From contig NZ_JACIEZ010000004.1 in NCBI RefSeq assembly GCF_014197145.1, forward strand, positions 1 to 64,000: DNA of 64,000 nt. The letters run 5' to 3'. Below are positions 11,015 to 20,621 of the stretch, one piece after another. The position numbers and the translations under genes are program-made. The DNA is from Gellertiella hungarica. Its GTDB lineage: Bacteria > Pseudomonadota > Alphaproteobacteria > Rhizobiales > Rhizobiaceae. The first letter of the stretch is position 1. Each line of letters opens with the position of its first letter. The notes beneath the pieces were generated by a model. It saw nothing but the letters and a program-made list of their open reading frames with translations. It did not search any database and had not been told where the DNA came from.

Positions 11015-12289
11015 TCAACTCTTATCGAGACCGTAGCAGGAATGCAAAGTCCTGACGGCGAGTTCTGCATAGGCACCGTCGATCAGGATGGAGATCTTGA
11101 TTTCGGAGGTGGTGATCGCCTTGATGTTGATGCCTTTCTCGGCAAGCGCCCGGAAGGCGGATGCCGCCACGCCGGCATGGCTTCGCATGCCAATACCGAT
11201 CACCGAGACCTTGACCAGGCCGGATTCGCTCTGGGCGACGTCATAGCCGATCTCGTCCTTGTTGTCGGCCAGGACCTTCTTCGCCTTTTCGAGATCTCCC
11301 GACGGCACGGTGAAGGTCATGTCGGTCCGCGATCCGTCTTCGGAAATGTTCTGAACGATCATGTCCACGTTGATATGCGCTTCGGCCAGAGGCCCGAAGA
11401 TCGCGGCGGAAACGCCCGGCCGGTCGGCGAGGCGCCGGAGCGAAATCTGGGCTTCATCCTTGGCATAGGCAATGCCGGTTACGACTTCCTGTTCCACGAT
11501 CTCATCCTCGTCACAAATCAGCGTACCGGGCGGGTTGATCGGATCGCCCATGCCCGGCGCATCGGGATCCTCGAAGCTCGAGCGCACAAAGGTGCGCACC
11601 TTGTGAACCATGGCCAGCTCGACCGAGCGGACCTGCAGCACCTTCGCCCCGAGAGAAGCCATTTCCAGCATTTCCTCGAAGGCAATCTTCTTCAGTCGGC
11701 GCGCCTTCGGCTCGATCCGCGGGTCGGTGGTGTAGACACCGTCCACATCGGTATAGATATCGCAACGGTCCGCCTTGACCGCGGCTGCAATGGCAACCGC
11801 CGAGGTGTCCGACCCCCCGCGACCAAGCGTGGCGACTCGGTTGTCGGGACCAAGACCCTGGAAGCCGGCAACAACGGCGACCTGGCCCTCTCCCATCCGG
11901 CGGATGATATCGCTGCCTTCGATTTCGAGAATGCGGGCGGCGCCATGGGCATTGTCGGTTCGGATCGGGATCTGCCATCCCTGCCAGGAGCGGGCATTGA
12001 TGCCCATGGACTGCAGGGCGATGGCCAGAAGACCGGCAGTCACGAGTTCCCCGGAGGCAACGACGGCATCGTATTCGCGTGCATCGAAGAACGGGGTGTC
12101 GGCACCCGTGACCTTCGGCATGTTCTGCACCCAGTCAACCAGTTCGTTCGTCTTGCCGGACATGGCGGACACCACCACGGCAACCTCGTTGCCCGCATCC
12201 ACCTCGCGTTTGACGTGACGGGCCACATTGTGGATGCGTTCCAGATTGGCAACGGAAGTGCCGCCAAATTTCATCACGATGCGTGCCAT
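11015..12289 (-). CDS. lysC: Aspartate kinase (lysine-sensitive type)
   Basis: 424 residues. It phosphorylates L-aspartate, the first step toward lysine/diaminopimelate, threonine and methionine. The N-terminus MARIVMKFGGTSV has the kinase KFGGTS signature. The catalytic amino-acid kinase domain spans about 1-245. Two ACT domains follow (about 265-424) that should bind feedback inhibitors. The length is normal for a class II-like single-chain aspartokinase. It is the first gene of the likely lysC-ptsP-prfA-prmC transcription unit. lysA for the last lysine step is far away at 34.5 kb. Confidence 0.95.
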   Translation of the reverse strand: MARIVMKFGGTSVANLERIHNVARHVKREVDAGNEVAVVVSAMSGKTNELVDWVQNMPKVTGADTPFFDAREYDAVVASGELVTAGLLAIALQSMGINARSWQGWQIPIRTDNAHGAARILEIEGSDIIRRMGEGQVAVVAGFQGLGPDNRVATLGRGGSDTSAVAIAAAVKADRCDIYTDVDGVYTTDPRIEPKARRLKKIAFEEMLEMASLGAKVLQVRSVELAMVHKVRTFVRSSFEDPDAPGMGDPINPPGTLICDEDEIVEQEVVTGIAYAKDEAQISLRRLADRPGVSAAIFGPLAEAHINVDMIVQNISEDGSRTDMTFTVPSGDLEKAKKVLADNKDEIGYDVAQSESGLVKVSVIGIGMRSHAGVAASAFRALAEKGINIKAITTSEIKISILIDGAYAELAVRTLHSCYGLDKS

Positions 12290-12512
12290 AGGCTAATTCC
12301 AGAGCAATGTGGCGCGTCTGATGGAAGCCGCGCCGGCCAAACGAACGGCACCAGTAACGGTGCCGGATACCATACTTGCCGACGGCCCGTGACCGAGCGC
12401 GGAAGATGCGCGGTCTCTTAGCGAAAACGGACTTGTGGTGCAATGAAAAAGGCGGCCTGCAATGCGCACCTTTGGTCGGGGCGCCGAGGCTTTTTCCAGC
12501 CGATGCCGGGCT

Positions 12513-13460
12513 TTATCCCCGGCCGGCTCCGTCAGTCACTTCGCCGAGGCGCAGGAGCAGGCGCCGGTCGAAGCAGTGTCCCTGCTCGAACATCCAGTTG
12601 ATGGCCTGCTGTCCGGACCAGGCCTTCTTGTACGGGCGCGTGCTCGTGAGGGCGTCGTAGACATCGCAGATGGTCGAAATGCGCACGAAGGGCGAAAGCG
12701 CTGCGCCGCTCAGCCCCTGCGGATAGCCGCTTCCATCCAGCAACTCGTGATGGTGGCGACAGACGTCGAGCACCATGCCGGGCATGTCGGGATAGGTCAC
12801 CAGTCGCTGGTATCCAAGCTCGGGGTGGTTGCGGATGATCTGCCGCTCCACGTCGCTCAGGCTGCCGCGCTTGTTCAGGATCATGTTGGGAATAAGCAGT
12901 TTTCCGAAATCGTGGAGGATACCGGCGATGCCAAGGAGTTCCACGGTCGCTTCGTCGTAACCGAGTGCCTGCCCGACCGATGCCATGAGGGCGCCCACCG
13001 CAAGCGAATGCAGGAAGGTGCCTTCATCCTTCGTCTTGAGACGTGTGAGCTCGAGGACGATCTCTGGTCCTTCGGACATGGATTCGATGAGGTCACGGGA
13101 GACCGGAGCAAAGGCCTGAATGTCCTTGATGTCGCCGGTGGCGAAGCCTGTGAAGCCGGTCTTGACGGCAGCCGTCGACCGGGTCAGCGTTTCTGCCGCT
13201 TTCTGACGCTTGACTTCATCCACCTGGGCGGGCGCATCGCCATTACCATTCGCCTTCCCTGAGGAAGCGGCCCCCATGGCGCCCTTGCTGCGCGCGGTGT
13301 TGACGAGCACGAATTCAGCAGGTGCAGCCGCTATTGCATCCAGATCCTCATCGAGGTCCAGGATGAATCGACGCTTGCTGAACACGAATTGGGGACATTC
13401 CACCGATTCGACATACATGCCCTTGCGCAGCTGGCCTTTTGGAATTCGAACAACGGTCAT
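12513..13460 (-). CDS. HD-GYP domain c-di-GMP phosphodiesterase
   Basis: 315 residues. An N-terminal DUF3391-type domain (1-115, MTVVRIPKGQLRKGMYVESVE) is followed by an HD-GYP domain. All hallmark residues are present: HDFGK (HD at 183-184), the following HxxxG and HHH metal ligands (RNHPELG, CRHHHE) and the complete GYP at 245-247. The protein is therefore expected to be an active cyclic di-GMP hydrolase, unlike many degenerate relatives. The stretch 60-80 (SGKANGNGDAPAQVDE) is a linker. It has no cognate response regulator nearby. A 15-bp palindrome lies just upstream. Confidence 0.9.
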   Translation of the reverse strand: MTVVRIPKGQLRKGMYVESVECPQFVFSKRRFILDLDEDLDAIAAAPAEFVLVNTARSKGAMGAASSGKANGNGDAPAQVDEVKRQKAAETLTRSTAAVKTGFTGFATGDIKDIQAFAPVSRDLIESMSEGPEIVLELTRLKTKDEGTFLHSLAVGALMASVGQALGYDEATVELLGIAGILHDFGKLLIPNMILNKRGSLSDVERQIIRNHPELGYQRLVTYPDMPGMVLDVCRHHHELLDGSGYPQGLSGAALSPFVRISTICDVYDALTSTRPYKKAWSGQQAINWMFEQGHCFDRRLLLRLGEVTDGAGRG

Positions 13461-13826
13461 CGTGCCCAGACATCTTCTTATCGCCCATATCCGGTCATAC
13501 GCGCAGCGCGTAAAGAATTAGTAAGTACGGATACACAAATGCGATAAATGCGTGGGGATCCATACGCAGATGGTGTGCTGCCCATGCAGGGGTAACGTTC
13601 TGGATTTATCCCATTTATTACACTTGCATTACATAATCAATTTTTCCAGGAGACCAACGGTTCTAACGACTGGCTCGCGACAGAAGTTACCTCACGTAAG
13701 CGTCACAAAATTGGCGAGCCAAGAAATGCCTGCGGCCATGGATGCTGACGATCCACTGCGCGCGGGAAATGGCCAGAGGTCAGGAACCAGCATCCAACCT
13801 TGTGCGATCAAACTCGACGGAAAATG
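13461..13826. other. 366-bp gap between the HD-GYP gene start and galE end
   Basis: No protein gene is supported. It must contain the HD-GYP promoter, and it carries the 15-bp palindrome at 13498-13512. The part around 13590-13700 is A/T-rich compared with its surroundings. I see no clear terminator for galE. Confidence 0.4.
13498..13512. promoter_or_regulatory. 15-bp interrupted palindrome upstream of the HD-GYP gene
   Basis: TACGCGC-A-GCGCGTA is a perfect 7-bp inverted repeat around a single base, 38 bp before the HD-GYP start codon. Its position and symmetry fit a dimeric regulator operator. The regulator is unknown. Confidence 0.4.
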
Positions 13827-14807
13827 TCAGTGGTTTCTGGCCGAATGCCACTGGAAAGCCGAACGGACGATGTCATCGAGGCCGTATACAGGCTGCCATC
13901 CGAGCACGCGCCGGGCACGGGCATTGCCGGCGACGAGCGTTGAAGGGTCACCGGGTCGTCTAGGGGAGTCGCGACGGGCAAGGTGATGGCCGCTCACCGC
14001 CTCGACTGCGGCCGCGAGTTCGAGAACCGAGGTTCCCGTACCCGTGCCAAGATTGATCGCATCGCTGTCGCCCCCGCCGATCAAGTGCCGCACCGCCCGC
14101 ACATGTGCATCCGCCAGATCCAGCACATGGACGAAGTCCCGGATGCAGGTTCCGTCACGCGTCTCGTAATCATTCCCGAAGATTGTCAGTTCCTTGCGCC
14201 GTCCAAGTGCCACATCGATGGTCAGGGGGATGAGATGGGTTTCCGGCTCGTGCCACTCGCCGATGCGCCCCGAAAAATCCGCACCGGCAGCATTGAAATA
14301 GCGGAGGATCACGGCCCGCATGCCTTCGTGCTGGCAGGCATCGCGGATGGCCATCTCGGCAATCAGCTTGGTGCGGCCATAGGGATTGATCGGCTGCTGC
14401 TCCTCCTCTTCGGTAATCGGGAGGTTCTGCGGCATGCCATAGGTGGCGCAGGTCGAGGAGAACACCAGCGAGGTGACGCCCGCCTTCTGCGCGGCCCTGA
14501 GCACGTTCAGTGTTCCGGTGACATTGTTGTGATAGAAATCCGTAGGCGTGAGCGTCGATTGACCCACTTCGATCAACCCGGCGAAATGCACGATCGCCGC
14601 GGGTCGCAGGTCGCAGATCGCCGCCTCGATCGCCTCGTAATTGGTGACATCGCCCTCGATGAGGGGACCCCATTGCACGAATTCCCGATGCCCGTTCGAC
14701 AGGCAGTCAAAGGTGACGGGTGCATAGCCGCTCTCGGCGAGCAGCATGCAGGTGTGCGAGCCGATATAGCCGGCTCCACCGATCACGAGTATGACATTCG
14801 AAGCCAT
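13827..14807 (-). CDS. galE: UDP-glucose 4-epimerase
   Basis: 326 residues. It interconverts UDP-glucose and UDP-galactose with bound NAD. The extended SDR fold shows the dinucleotide loop GGAGYIG near residue 10, the catalytic S-T-C region FSSTCATYG and the YxxxK motif (YGRTK). The start at 14807 (MASNVILVIGGAGYIGS) was chosen because the nucleotide-binding strand must begin the protein; upstream in-frame extension is unlike the family. It would supply UDP-galactopyranose to the glf product encoded nearby, so it is likely a cluster-specific epimerase. Confidence 0.95.
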   Translation of the reverse strand: MASNVILVIGGAGYIGSHTCMLLAESGYAPVTFDCLSNGHREFVQWGPLIEGDVTNYEAIEAAICDLRPAAIVHFAGLIEVGQSTLTPTDFYHNNVTGTLNVLRAAQKAGVTSLVFSSTCATYGMPQNLPITEEEEQQPINPYGRTKLIAEMAIRDACQHEGMRAVILRYFNAAGADFSGRIGEWHEPETHLIPLTIDVALGRRKELTIFGNDYETRDGTCIRDFVHVLDLADAHVRAVRHLIGGGDSDAINLGTGTGTSVLELAAAVEAVSGHHLARRDSPRRPGDPSTLVAGNARARRVLGWQPVYGLDDIVRSAFQWHSARNH

Positions 14808-15035
14808 TGCTGCATCCCTGTAAGGTTTGAACCAGTTCAGCGCGGGGAAGAGGATTGAGCCGCTGGAGCCAGAAGAGGCGTGTTCTGGAGGCTTGACGGA
14901 AAAGGCAGGCGGATGACGCTGCCTTATGGTTGCGAGACTCGCCTTGCCGGAGTGGCACGGCGGATATGGTAGGCGCTTGCCCCTCGATAACTGCGCAGCA
15001 GGTGATCGGTTCCGGGAGCTGCCCGTCAAACGATC

Positions 15036-16865
15036 CTAGGCCGCGTAGGCAGGCAAATACCGGCTTCCGCCGCTGTCCAGCAGGAGATCGAGGCCCAGAT
15101 GGAACAGGTCTTCGAGGCACGAGGCGCGAAGCTCCCGGTGCGTGCTCATGGCTTTGGCAGTGCCATCATCGGTCGCACCTGCCCTTCCGCCCGCGCCGGC
15201 GATCGGCGGATATATCCTGCAGGAGGAGATCAGAAGGGGCGGGCTCGTCTGGTGATGCAACGGATGGGGACCGACCGTTCGGCTGAAGAGCAGAAGCGGC
15301 AGGTCAAGCTGCCGCGCATGGGCTCGGACCATGTCCATCGAAGGATCCGGGTCGCCGCCGAGAAGCAGGATGATCGCCCAGGTCTGGCGTTCGGAAGAAA
15401 GGCTGACATGACGTGCGGCATCCGTGCCCGGCAGGGCTGCGAGCCGTATCGCCGTACAATCCATGCCCCGCAGATCGAGCACCGTCTGCAGCGTCAGAAG
15501 CGGTGCATCCTCCGCCGCGACCACGAGAGCGCATCTGTCCGCCGGTTCTGCCTTCTTCGGCCGATCCCGGGGCCGGTGAAACCGTTCCGGCCGGCGCCAC
15601 CAGCCTGGCCTGTCGAGGATGGGGTGATCGAAGTCACCGTCCCGGCAGATCGCGGCGGCGGCAGATGCGAGCGCCGTGGGTTGCGGGCTTCTGCCACGGA
15701 CATCGAAGGCACCCGCTTCATAAGACCCTTCACGCCTGCGCAGCAGGCTGTTCCAGTCCGTGCTGCCAAACATCGACCAGATGGTGACGGCCGTGATGTC
15801 AATGTGGTCGTTCCGCAGCCGTTTCGCCGTTTGCCAGATTTCCGAGAGCCAGCGAAGCTGTTCGTCGCGGCTGCATCCAAGATGGGCCTCGGTTACGGCG
15901 ATCTTCGTGCCATAACGCCCCCACACTTCGCGAAGCCGGTGTTCCAGGCCAGTGTCCTCCGCGGGCAGATGGACGCGCACGGCTTCCAGATCCGCATAGT
16001 GATGCCGCCCGTTTCCGCCCGCCTGCTGCCATTCCGGCCAATATTCCTTGCGGTGATCGAGAAAGCGCTCGCTGGTAAGATAATAGTTTATGCCGACGAT
16101 CGCTGGCGGCACGGCATCGCGCTCGAGTTCCTCGAGTTCTGCCTGCTCGATGCCGTGATCCATCAGGATCCGGTGCCAGGGATGATCGTTTCCGACGCGC
16201 CCGAACAGAAGATCGAGGCTCAGCCATCGCCGCTCGTTCTCGTAATCGGCCTGATATTTCAGCCGTGCGGTGCTGAAGGTCTTGCCCATGTCTTCCGTCT
16301 GTACGAGCTCCGCCGCAGGATTAACCGTCCGGATGGCGCGCATGCACAGCATGGTCGCCCGGCACTGGTTGACCACTGCGCGGCAGAAGTCCCGCATGTC
16401 GGTGCTATGTGGGTACCAGAAGCCGTAAAGGGCAGAAAACCGCGCCGTCGTCAGCGGTTCGTTGATGGGCGTGAATCGGCGTACATGCGGGTAACGGTCG
16501 GCAACCCGAAGCGCATGAGCCGCGAGAAGCTCGGGTAAGTTCCGGTCCAGGAGATCGGTGTAGCGTGGCCCGCTGCCGTGATGCATGAGGCCGATCACGG
16601 GCTCGATCCCAAGCGCCTTCAGCTGCGCCAGACGTTCGTCATGCCAGCCGAAATCCTGGATCTCGGGACTTTCGGGGGAAACCGCTTCCCACAGGACAGG
16701 ATAGCGCAGCGTGCGGATCCCGAGATCCGCGACCGCATCGAGATCCGTGGGACGCTCGTAATGTCCGGTCTCCTGGAACTGGTCCCGATAGGCATCGCCT
16801 ACCCGTACGATGGAGCATTCGAGCCCGCCCCAGAGTTCGAGCGGATGCTTCGCCGGGCTGGTCAC
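15036..16865 (-). CDS. GH1-like glycosidase fused to an unassigned C-terminal region
   Basis: 609 residues. The N-terminal 420 residues form a glycoside hydrolase family 1-type TIM barrel with acid/base E136 in FTPINEP and nucleophile candidate E326 in IAVTEAH (the usual motif is TENG). Both carboxylates are present, so it could be a retaining glycosidase or transglycosidase. I recall relatives in which this barrel is fused to a sugar-nucleotide reductase-like (RmlD) domain. Here residues 455-609 give only a faint Rossmann-like start (CALVVAAEDAP) and no YxxxK, so that domain seems degenerate or replaced. It overlaps glf by 4 bp (ATGA), so the two are co-translated. Confidence 0.75.
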   Translation of the reverse strand: MTSPAKHPLELWGGLECSIVRVGDAYRDQFQETGHYERPTDLDAVADLGIRTLRYPVLWEAVSPESPEIQDFGWHDERLAQLKALGIEPVIGLMHHGSGPRYTDLLDRNLPELLAAHALRVADRYPHVRRFTPINEPLTTARFSALYGFWYPHSTDMRDFCRAVVNQCRATMLCMRAIRTVNPAAELVQTEDMGKTFSTARLKYQADYENERRWLSLDLLFGRVGNDHPWHRILMDHGIEQAELEELERDAVPPAIVGINYYLTSERFLDHRKEYWPEWQQAGGNGRHHYADLEAVRVHLPAEDTGLEHRLREVWGRYGTKIAVTEAHLGCSRDEQLRWLSEIWQTAKRLRNDHIDITAVTIWSMFGSTDWNSLLRRREGSYEAGAFDVRGRSPQPTALASAAAAICRDGDFDHPILDRPGWWRRPERFHRPRDRPKKAEPADRCALVVAAEDAPLLTLQTVLDLRGMDCTAIRLAALPGTDAARHVSLSSERQTWAIILLLGGDPDPSMDMVRAHARQLDLPLLLFSRTVGPHPLHHQTSPPLLISSCRIYPPIAGAGGRAGATDDGTAKAMSTHRELRASCLEDLFHLGLDLLLDSGGSRYLPAYAA

Positions 16866-18016
16866 GGCATACCTGCTTCCGGCGCAGGTGCAAGCATCCC
16901 GTTCAGATGTGGCCTTGCGACAGGAATGGACTCGGAAATTCTGCGATAGGTCGCCAGCGCCTGACCGACCACCTGATCCATGTTGTAATAGCGGTAGGTG
17001 GCAAGCCGGCCGACAAACCAGACATTCTCCTCCGCTCGCGCCAGCGCCTCGTAGCGCTTGTAGAGCGCGGCGTTTTCCGGCCGTGGCACGGGATAGTAGG
17101 GATCGCCGCGGTCAGAGGGATACTCATAGGTCAGGCTGGTATGTGGATGCGTCTGGCCGGTCAGGTGCTTGTATTCGGTGATGCGCGTGTAATCGTGGTC
17201 CATCGGATAGTTCACGACGGCGACGGACTGATGCCACTCGTTTTCCTCCGTCACATGTTCGAAACCGAGCGACCGATAAGGCAGCTTGCCGAAGCGGTGG
17301 TCGAAGTATTCGTCAACAGGGCCCGTATAGACGACGCGCCTGAAGGGGATCTCATCCCTGATGTCGGCAAAATCCGTCTGCAGCATGATCTTGATATTGG
17401 GATGATCCAGCATGGACTCGAACATGCGGGTATAGCCGTGCTTCGGCATGTACTGGTATTCGTCGGTGAAATACCGGTCGTCCCGGTTGGTGCGTGTGGG
17501 AACGCGGGCCGTCACTGCCTTGTCGAGTTCGGAGGGATCGACGCCCCACTGCTTGCGGGTGTAGCCACGGAAGAACTTCTCATAGAGTTCGCGGCCGATC
17601 TGGCTAACGACGACATCTTCCGACGTGCGGATCTCCTCCACCGGTTCCGCCCGTTCGCCGAACCAGACGGCCAGTTCCTCGGTCGTCAAGTCAAGACCAT
17701 AGAGGCGATTGATGGTATCGAGATTGATCGGAATGGGCAATTGCATCCCGTCCACGCTCGCCAGCACGCGATGCTCGTAAGCCCGCCATTCGGTGAAGCG
17801 GGAGAGATAATCGAAGATTTGCCGCGAGTTGGTGTGGAAGATATGCGGGCCATACTGGTGGACGAGCAGGCCCGCCTTGTCATGCCGGTCATAGGCATTG
17901 CCTGCAATATGCGGCCGCTTGTCGATGACGAGCACGCGCTCGTTGCGGTCCCGGGCCAGGCGTTCGGCCATTACGCTGCCGGCAAAGCCGGCTCCTACGA
18001 CGAGCCAGTCAAACAT
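16862..18016 (-). CDS. glf: UDP-galactopyranose mutase
   Basis: 384 residues, the normal length. This FAD enzyme contracts UDP-galactopyranose to UDP-galactofuranose, the donor for galactofuranose-containing polysaccharides. The N-terminus FDWLVVGAGFAGSVMAERLA has the FAD-binding glycine loop. Family motifs are RKQWGVDP, GFEHVTEENEW and the C-terminal FVGRLATYRYYNMDQVVGQAL. It overlaps the upstream glycosyltransferase by 8 bp and the downstream GH1-like gene by 4 bp, so it is the middle of a tight operon. Confidence 0.96.
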   Translation of the reverse strand: MFDWLVVGAGFAGSVMAERLARDRNERVLVIDKRPHIAGNAYDRHDKAGLLVHQYGPHIFHTNSRQIFDYLSRFTEWRAYEHRVLASVDGMQLPIPINLDTINRLYGLDLTTEELAVWFGERAEPVEEIRTSEDVVVSQIGRELYEKFFRGYTRKQWGVDPSELDKAVTARVPTRTNRDDRYFTDEYQYMPKHGYTRMFESMLDHPNIKIMLQTDFADIRDEIPFRRVVYTGPVDEYFDHRFGKLPYRSLGFEHVTEENEWHQSVAVVNYPMDHDYTRITEYKHLTGQTHPHTSLTYEYPSDRGDPYYPVPRPENAALYKRYEALARAEENVWFVGRLATYRYYNMDQVVGQALATYRRISESIPVARPHLNGMLAPAPEAGMP

Positions 18017-19184
18017 GGAGGGTCTCCTCCGCGGTGACGGGTAGGGAATGCGGCTGGCGCGGTGCGGCCTTCTGCATCAGCTCGCCCATCGCGGCCCAGG
18101 TTGCATCCCATGACATGCCTGCCAGATGCCTGTCGACCTTCTTCAACCATTCCTCTTTCGGGCGGGCCAGCAGCATCTCGATCCGCTCTACCACTTCATC
18201 GGCGGTTGCCCCGATTTCGACGAGGCCAAGTTCGCCATAGGGGCGGATCACGTCGCGTATGGGGGTAGACACCACCGGCAGTCCGGCTGCCAGAAATTCC
18301 GGTGTCTTCGTGGGACTGATGAAGCGCGTCGCCTCGTTGAGCGCAAAGGGCATGAAGCCTGCATCCCAGCCCCTCAGATAGCTCGGAAGCTCCGCATAGG
18401 ATTTCGAGCCGAGCCAGTGCAGATTCGGTGCCTGCGGCAGCGAGGCGGGATCGATCTTCACGACCGGGCCGATCATCACGAAATGCCAGTCCGGCCTGAG
18501 TGCAGCCGCGCGGCGGACGAGATCCAGATCCATGCGCTCGTCGATAACGCCGAAAAAGCCGATGCGCGGGGCGCCGATGCTGCGCTGGTCATCGGGTTCA
18601 ACCGTCTCCCCGCGGCGCGCGCCTGCAAAATGCGGCACGTCGATGCTGCTTGGAAAGGCGTGGACATTCGGGTGCCGTTTGCGCTTCGATTCATAGAGGC
18701 TCTGCCCACCGGTGAACACCACGTCCACCTTGCGGAAAAGCTCGCGCTCCATCGCGATCATGCGCGGATGGGCGCCATTGAAGGCGGAGAGCTCGTCCAT
18801 GTTGTCATAGACGCGCAGCGCGGCATTGAGATGCCGGCTGAAGGGCAGCGCCATGGGTGTGTAATACCAGAGAAGCGGTGGGCCGCTTTCGATGCTCGCT
18901 ACGAGTCGATCAACCAGCATGCGGAGGGCACTGGTTATCTGCGGTGCGTTGATGCCGGCCGGCAGGACGGGAGTGAGAACCCGGACCCGTTCGGGAGACA
19001 GGGTCTTTTCCAGGCGCGGCTGGACGCCTTGTTCGAAAACCGGTTCTTCAAAAAAATAGACATCCCGGCTGCGCGCTGCCCGGCGGAGCAGATGCTGGGG
19101 TCGCTGGAAGACGAAGTTCCAGCGCAGGTGGGAGAAACAGAGGATCGGCGAGGTCCCCGCCAATCCGGTTAGATCGTGGCCCAT
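18009..19184 (-). CDS. Glycosyltransferase, GT4/GT1-like
   Basis: 391 residues. It has two Rossmann-like halves. The N-terminal motif CFSHLRWNFVFQRPQHLL is typical of a bacterial glycosyltransferase group that acts on surface glycans. The C-terminal half carries RIGFFGVIDERMDLDL, a WHFVMIGPV strand and the donor-site region FMPFALNEATRFISPTKTPEFLAAGLPVVSTPI, which contains the E of the EX7E-like motif. The substrate is unknown; from its glf neighbour a galactofuranosyl donor is plausible. ATG 19184 (MGHDLTGLAGTSP) was preferred to 19250. It is the first gene of the glf operon. Confidence 0.85.
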   Translation of the reverse strand: MGHDLTGLAGTSPILCFSHLRWNFVFQRPQHLLRRAARSRDVYFFEEPVFEQGVQPRLEKTLSPERVRVLTPVLPAGINAPQITSALRMLVDRLVASIESGPPLLWYYTPMALPFSRHLNAALRVYDNMDELSAFNGAHPRMIAMERELFRKVDVVFTGGQSLYESKRKRHPNVHAFPSSIDVPHFAGARRGETVEPDDQRSIGAPRIGFFGVIDERMDLDLVRRAAALRPDWHFVMIGPVVKIDPASLPQAPNLHWLGSKSYAELPSYLRGWDAGFMPFALNEATRFISPTKTPEFLAAGLPVVSTPIRDVIRPYGELGLVEIGATADEVVERIEMLLARPKEEWLKKVDRHLAGMSWDATWAAMGELMQKAAPRQPHSLPVTAEETLHV

Positions 19185-19475
19185 GATCGCTCGCTTTCTT
19201 GGCACTTGCGCCGGGCCGGGCAATCTTGCCAGCCACGCTGCGCTTGGCATGCCTGTAAGCTAACGGAAACCGGATGCTTTGGTTCCGTCGGCGACGAAAG
19301 AAGCAGAATCAACCTCGCGTAACGCACGAATGCGATACGGGTTCCATAGAAAACGGTTCCCCTTCGCTTTTTTCGCCACAAATTAATCTCCGAAGTGGTG
19401 CACTCCAGTGTTGCGCAAGCAAAACATGAAAAATTCTGAGATACGTCGCCGGCAGGGCACTACATTGAACGGGGC

Positions 19476-20393
19476 ATGAGAGTGAGAGTCATCCTAGAAA
19501 ACAACGTATTTCCATTGTTCAACCCCGACGCGCAGGAGGACGTAAAGGACCCCTGCCCCGTCTTCGACGGTGCGCTATGGCACATGTTCGGCTCTGGGGG
19601 GACGGTCACCACGGAAACATGGGACATCCTCCACGCAACGGCCACTTCGCTGGAAGGGCCCTGGCAGGAGCAGGATCCGATCAAGCTTCCGATCACCGGG
19701 TCGGGGATCGCCGCGCCGGGCGTTATCTATGCGGACGGCGTGTTCCACATGTTCGTGCAGACCGAATTCATGAAGCCGCATGGCCGCGTGGAACATGCGG
19801 TTTCCAATGACGGCTTCCGCTGGGTCGTGCTCAATCCTGCGCTGGTTTCCATTCCCGGAACGGATGAACACGGCGTCTACGATCCGCATCCGGCTGAAAT
19901 CGACGGGCAAAAGTATATCGTCTACTCGGCTATGCCGCCCTTCGAGCGTGTGCCGCAGCCCGATGTCTATCTGGCGCGCAGCCTGTCCGGCACCTGGTTC
20001 GGGCCCTGGGAGCGCATCGGCAAGATCCTCGATCATAACGACCTGCCGCACCACAACCGTCGCGATGATCCCGATTATGAGTGGGGGATTGAAGGCGCGC
20101 AGCTGGTGCAGCTGCCCAACGGGAAGATCCTGCTGAATGCCACCTGCTTCCTGCCGTCCGGCCCGCGCGGCCAGCGCCAGCGGGTCTTCTTCGCGCTCGC
20201 GGATCGCGTCGAGGGTCCTTATGCGTCCGTAGGCCCCGTGCTTCATCCGGAGCAGCCCGGCGAAAACGGACATTCCACCGTGCTCCTCCACAACGGCGAG
20301 CTCCTGCTGATCTACCAAAGCCGGATCGAGGCCACCAATCACCGCTGGCGCTACGGCATCGCCAAATGCAGCCTTGAGCCTCTGGCGGCTTGA
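19476..20393 (+). CDS. Five-bladed beta-propeller glycosidase-like protein
   Basis: 305 residues with no signal peptide. The repeated blade signatures (DPCPVFDGALWHMFGSGG, TATSLEGPW, APGVIYADGVFHMFVQ, DPHPAEIDGQKYIVYSA, LARSLSGTWFGPW, GENGHSTVLLHNGELLLIYQSR) are those of GH43/GH32/GH130-type five-bladed propellers. Candidate acidic catalytic residues are in KDPCP and VYDPHP, and a downstream EGAQ, but I cannot assign the family. It is divergent from the glf/glycosyltransferase operon across a 290-bp promoter region and probably handles the same glycan (inference). Confidence 0.65.
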   Translation: MRVRVILENNVFPLFNPDAQEDVKDPCPVFDGALWHMFGSGGTVTTETWDILHATATSLEGPWQEQDPIKLPITGSGIAAPGVIYADGVFHMFVQTEFMKPHGRVEHAVSNDGFRWVVLNPALVSIPGTDEHGVYDPHPAEIDGQKYIVYSAMPPFERVPQPDVYLARSLSGTWFGPWERIGKILDHNDLPHHNRRDDPDYEWGIEGAQLVQLPNGKILLNATCFLPSGPRGQRQRVFFALADRVEGPYASVGPVLHPEQPGENGHSTVLLHNGELLLIYQSRIEATNHRWRYGIAKCSLEPLAA

Positions 20394-20621
20394 AGAGGCT
20401 GGCGATGGATAAAACGGCCGTGCACCCATTGTGAACCCCATCCCTTGAAGCCCCCTATCTCATTTCCGAGCCCGGGGCTCAGGACGGTCTGCATCGCAGA
20501 GCCATACCGAACCTCGTCTGTAAACGGGAAAAACAGGTCCACGGATCAGCGCCGCTTCTCGATCGGAACAAGCTTGCATGCCGACCGGATAAACATCACG
20601 CTCGATCTTGTATCGGCCTAT

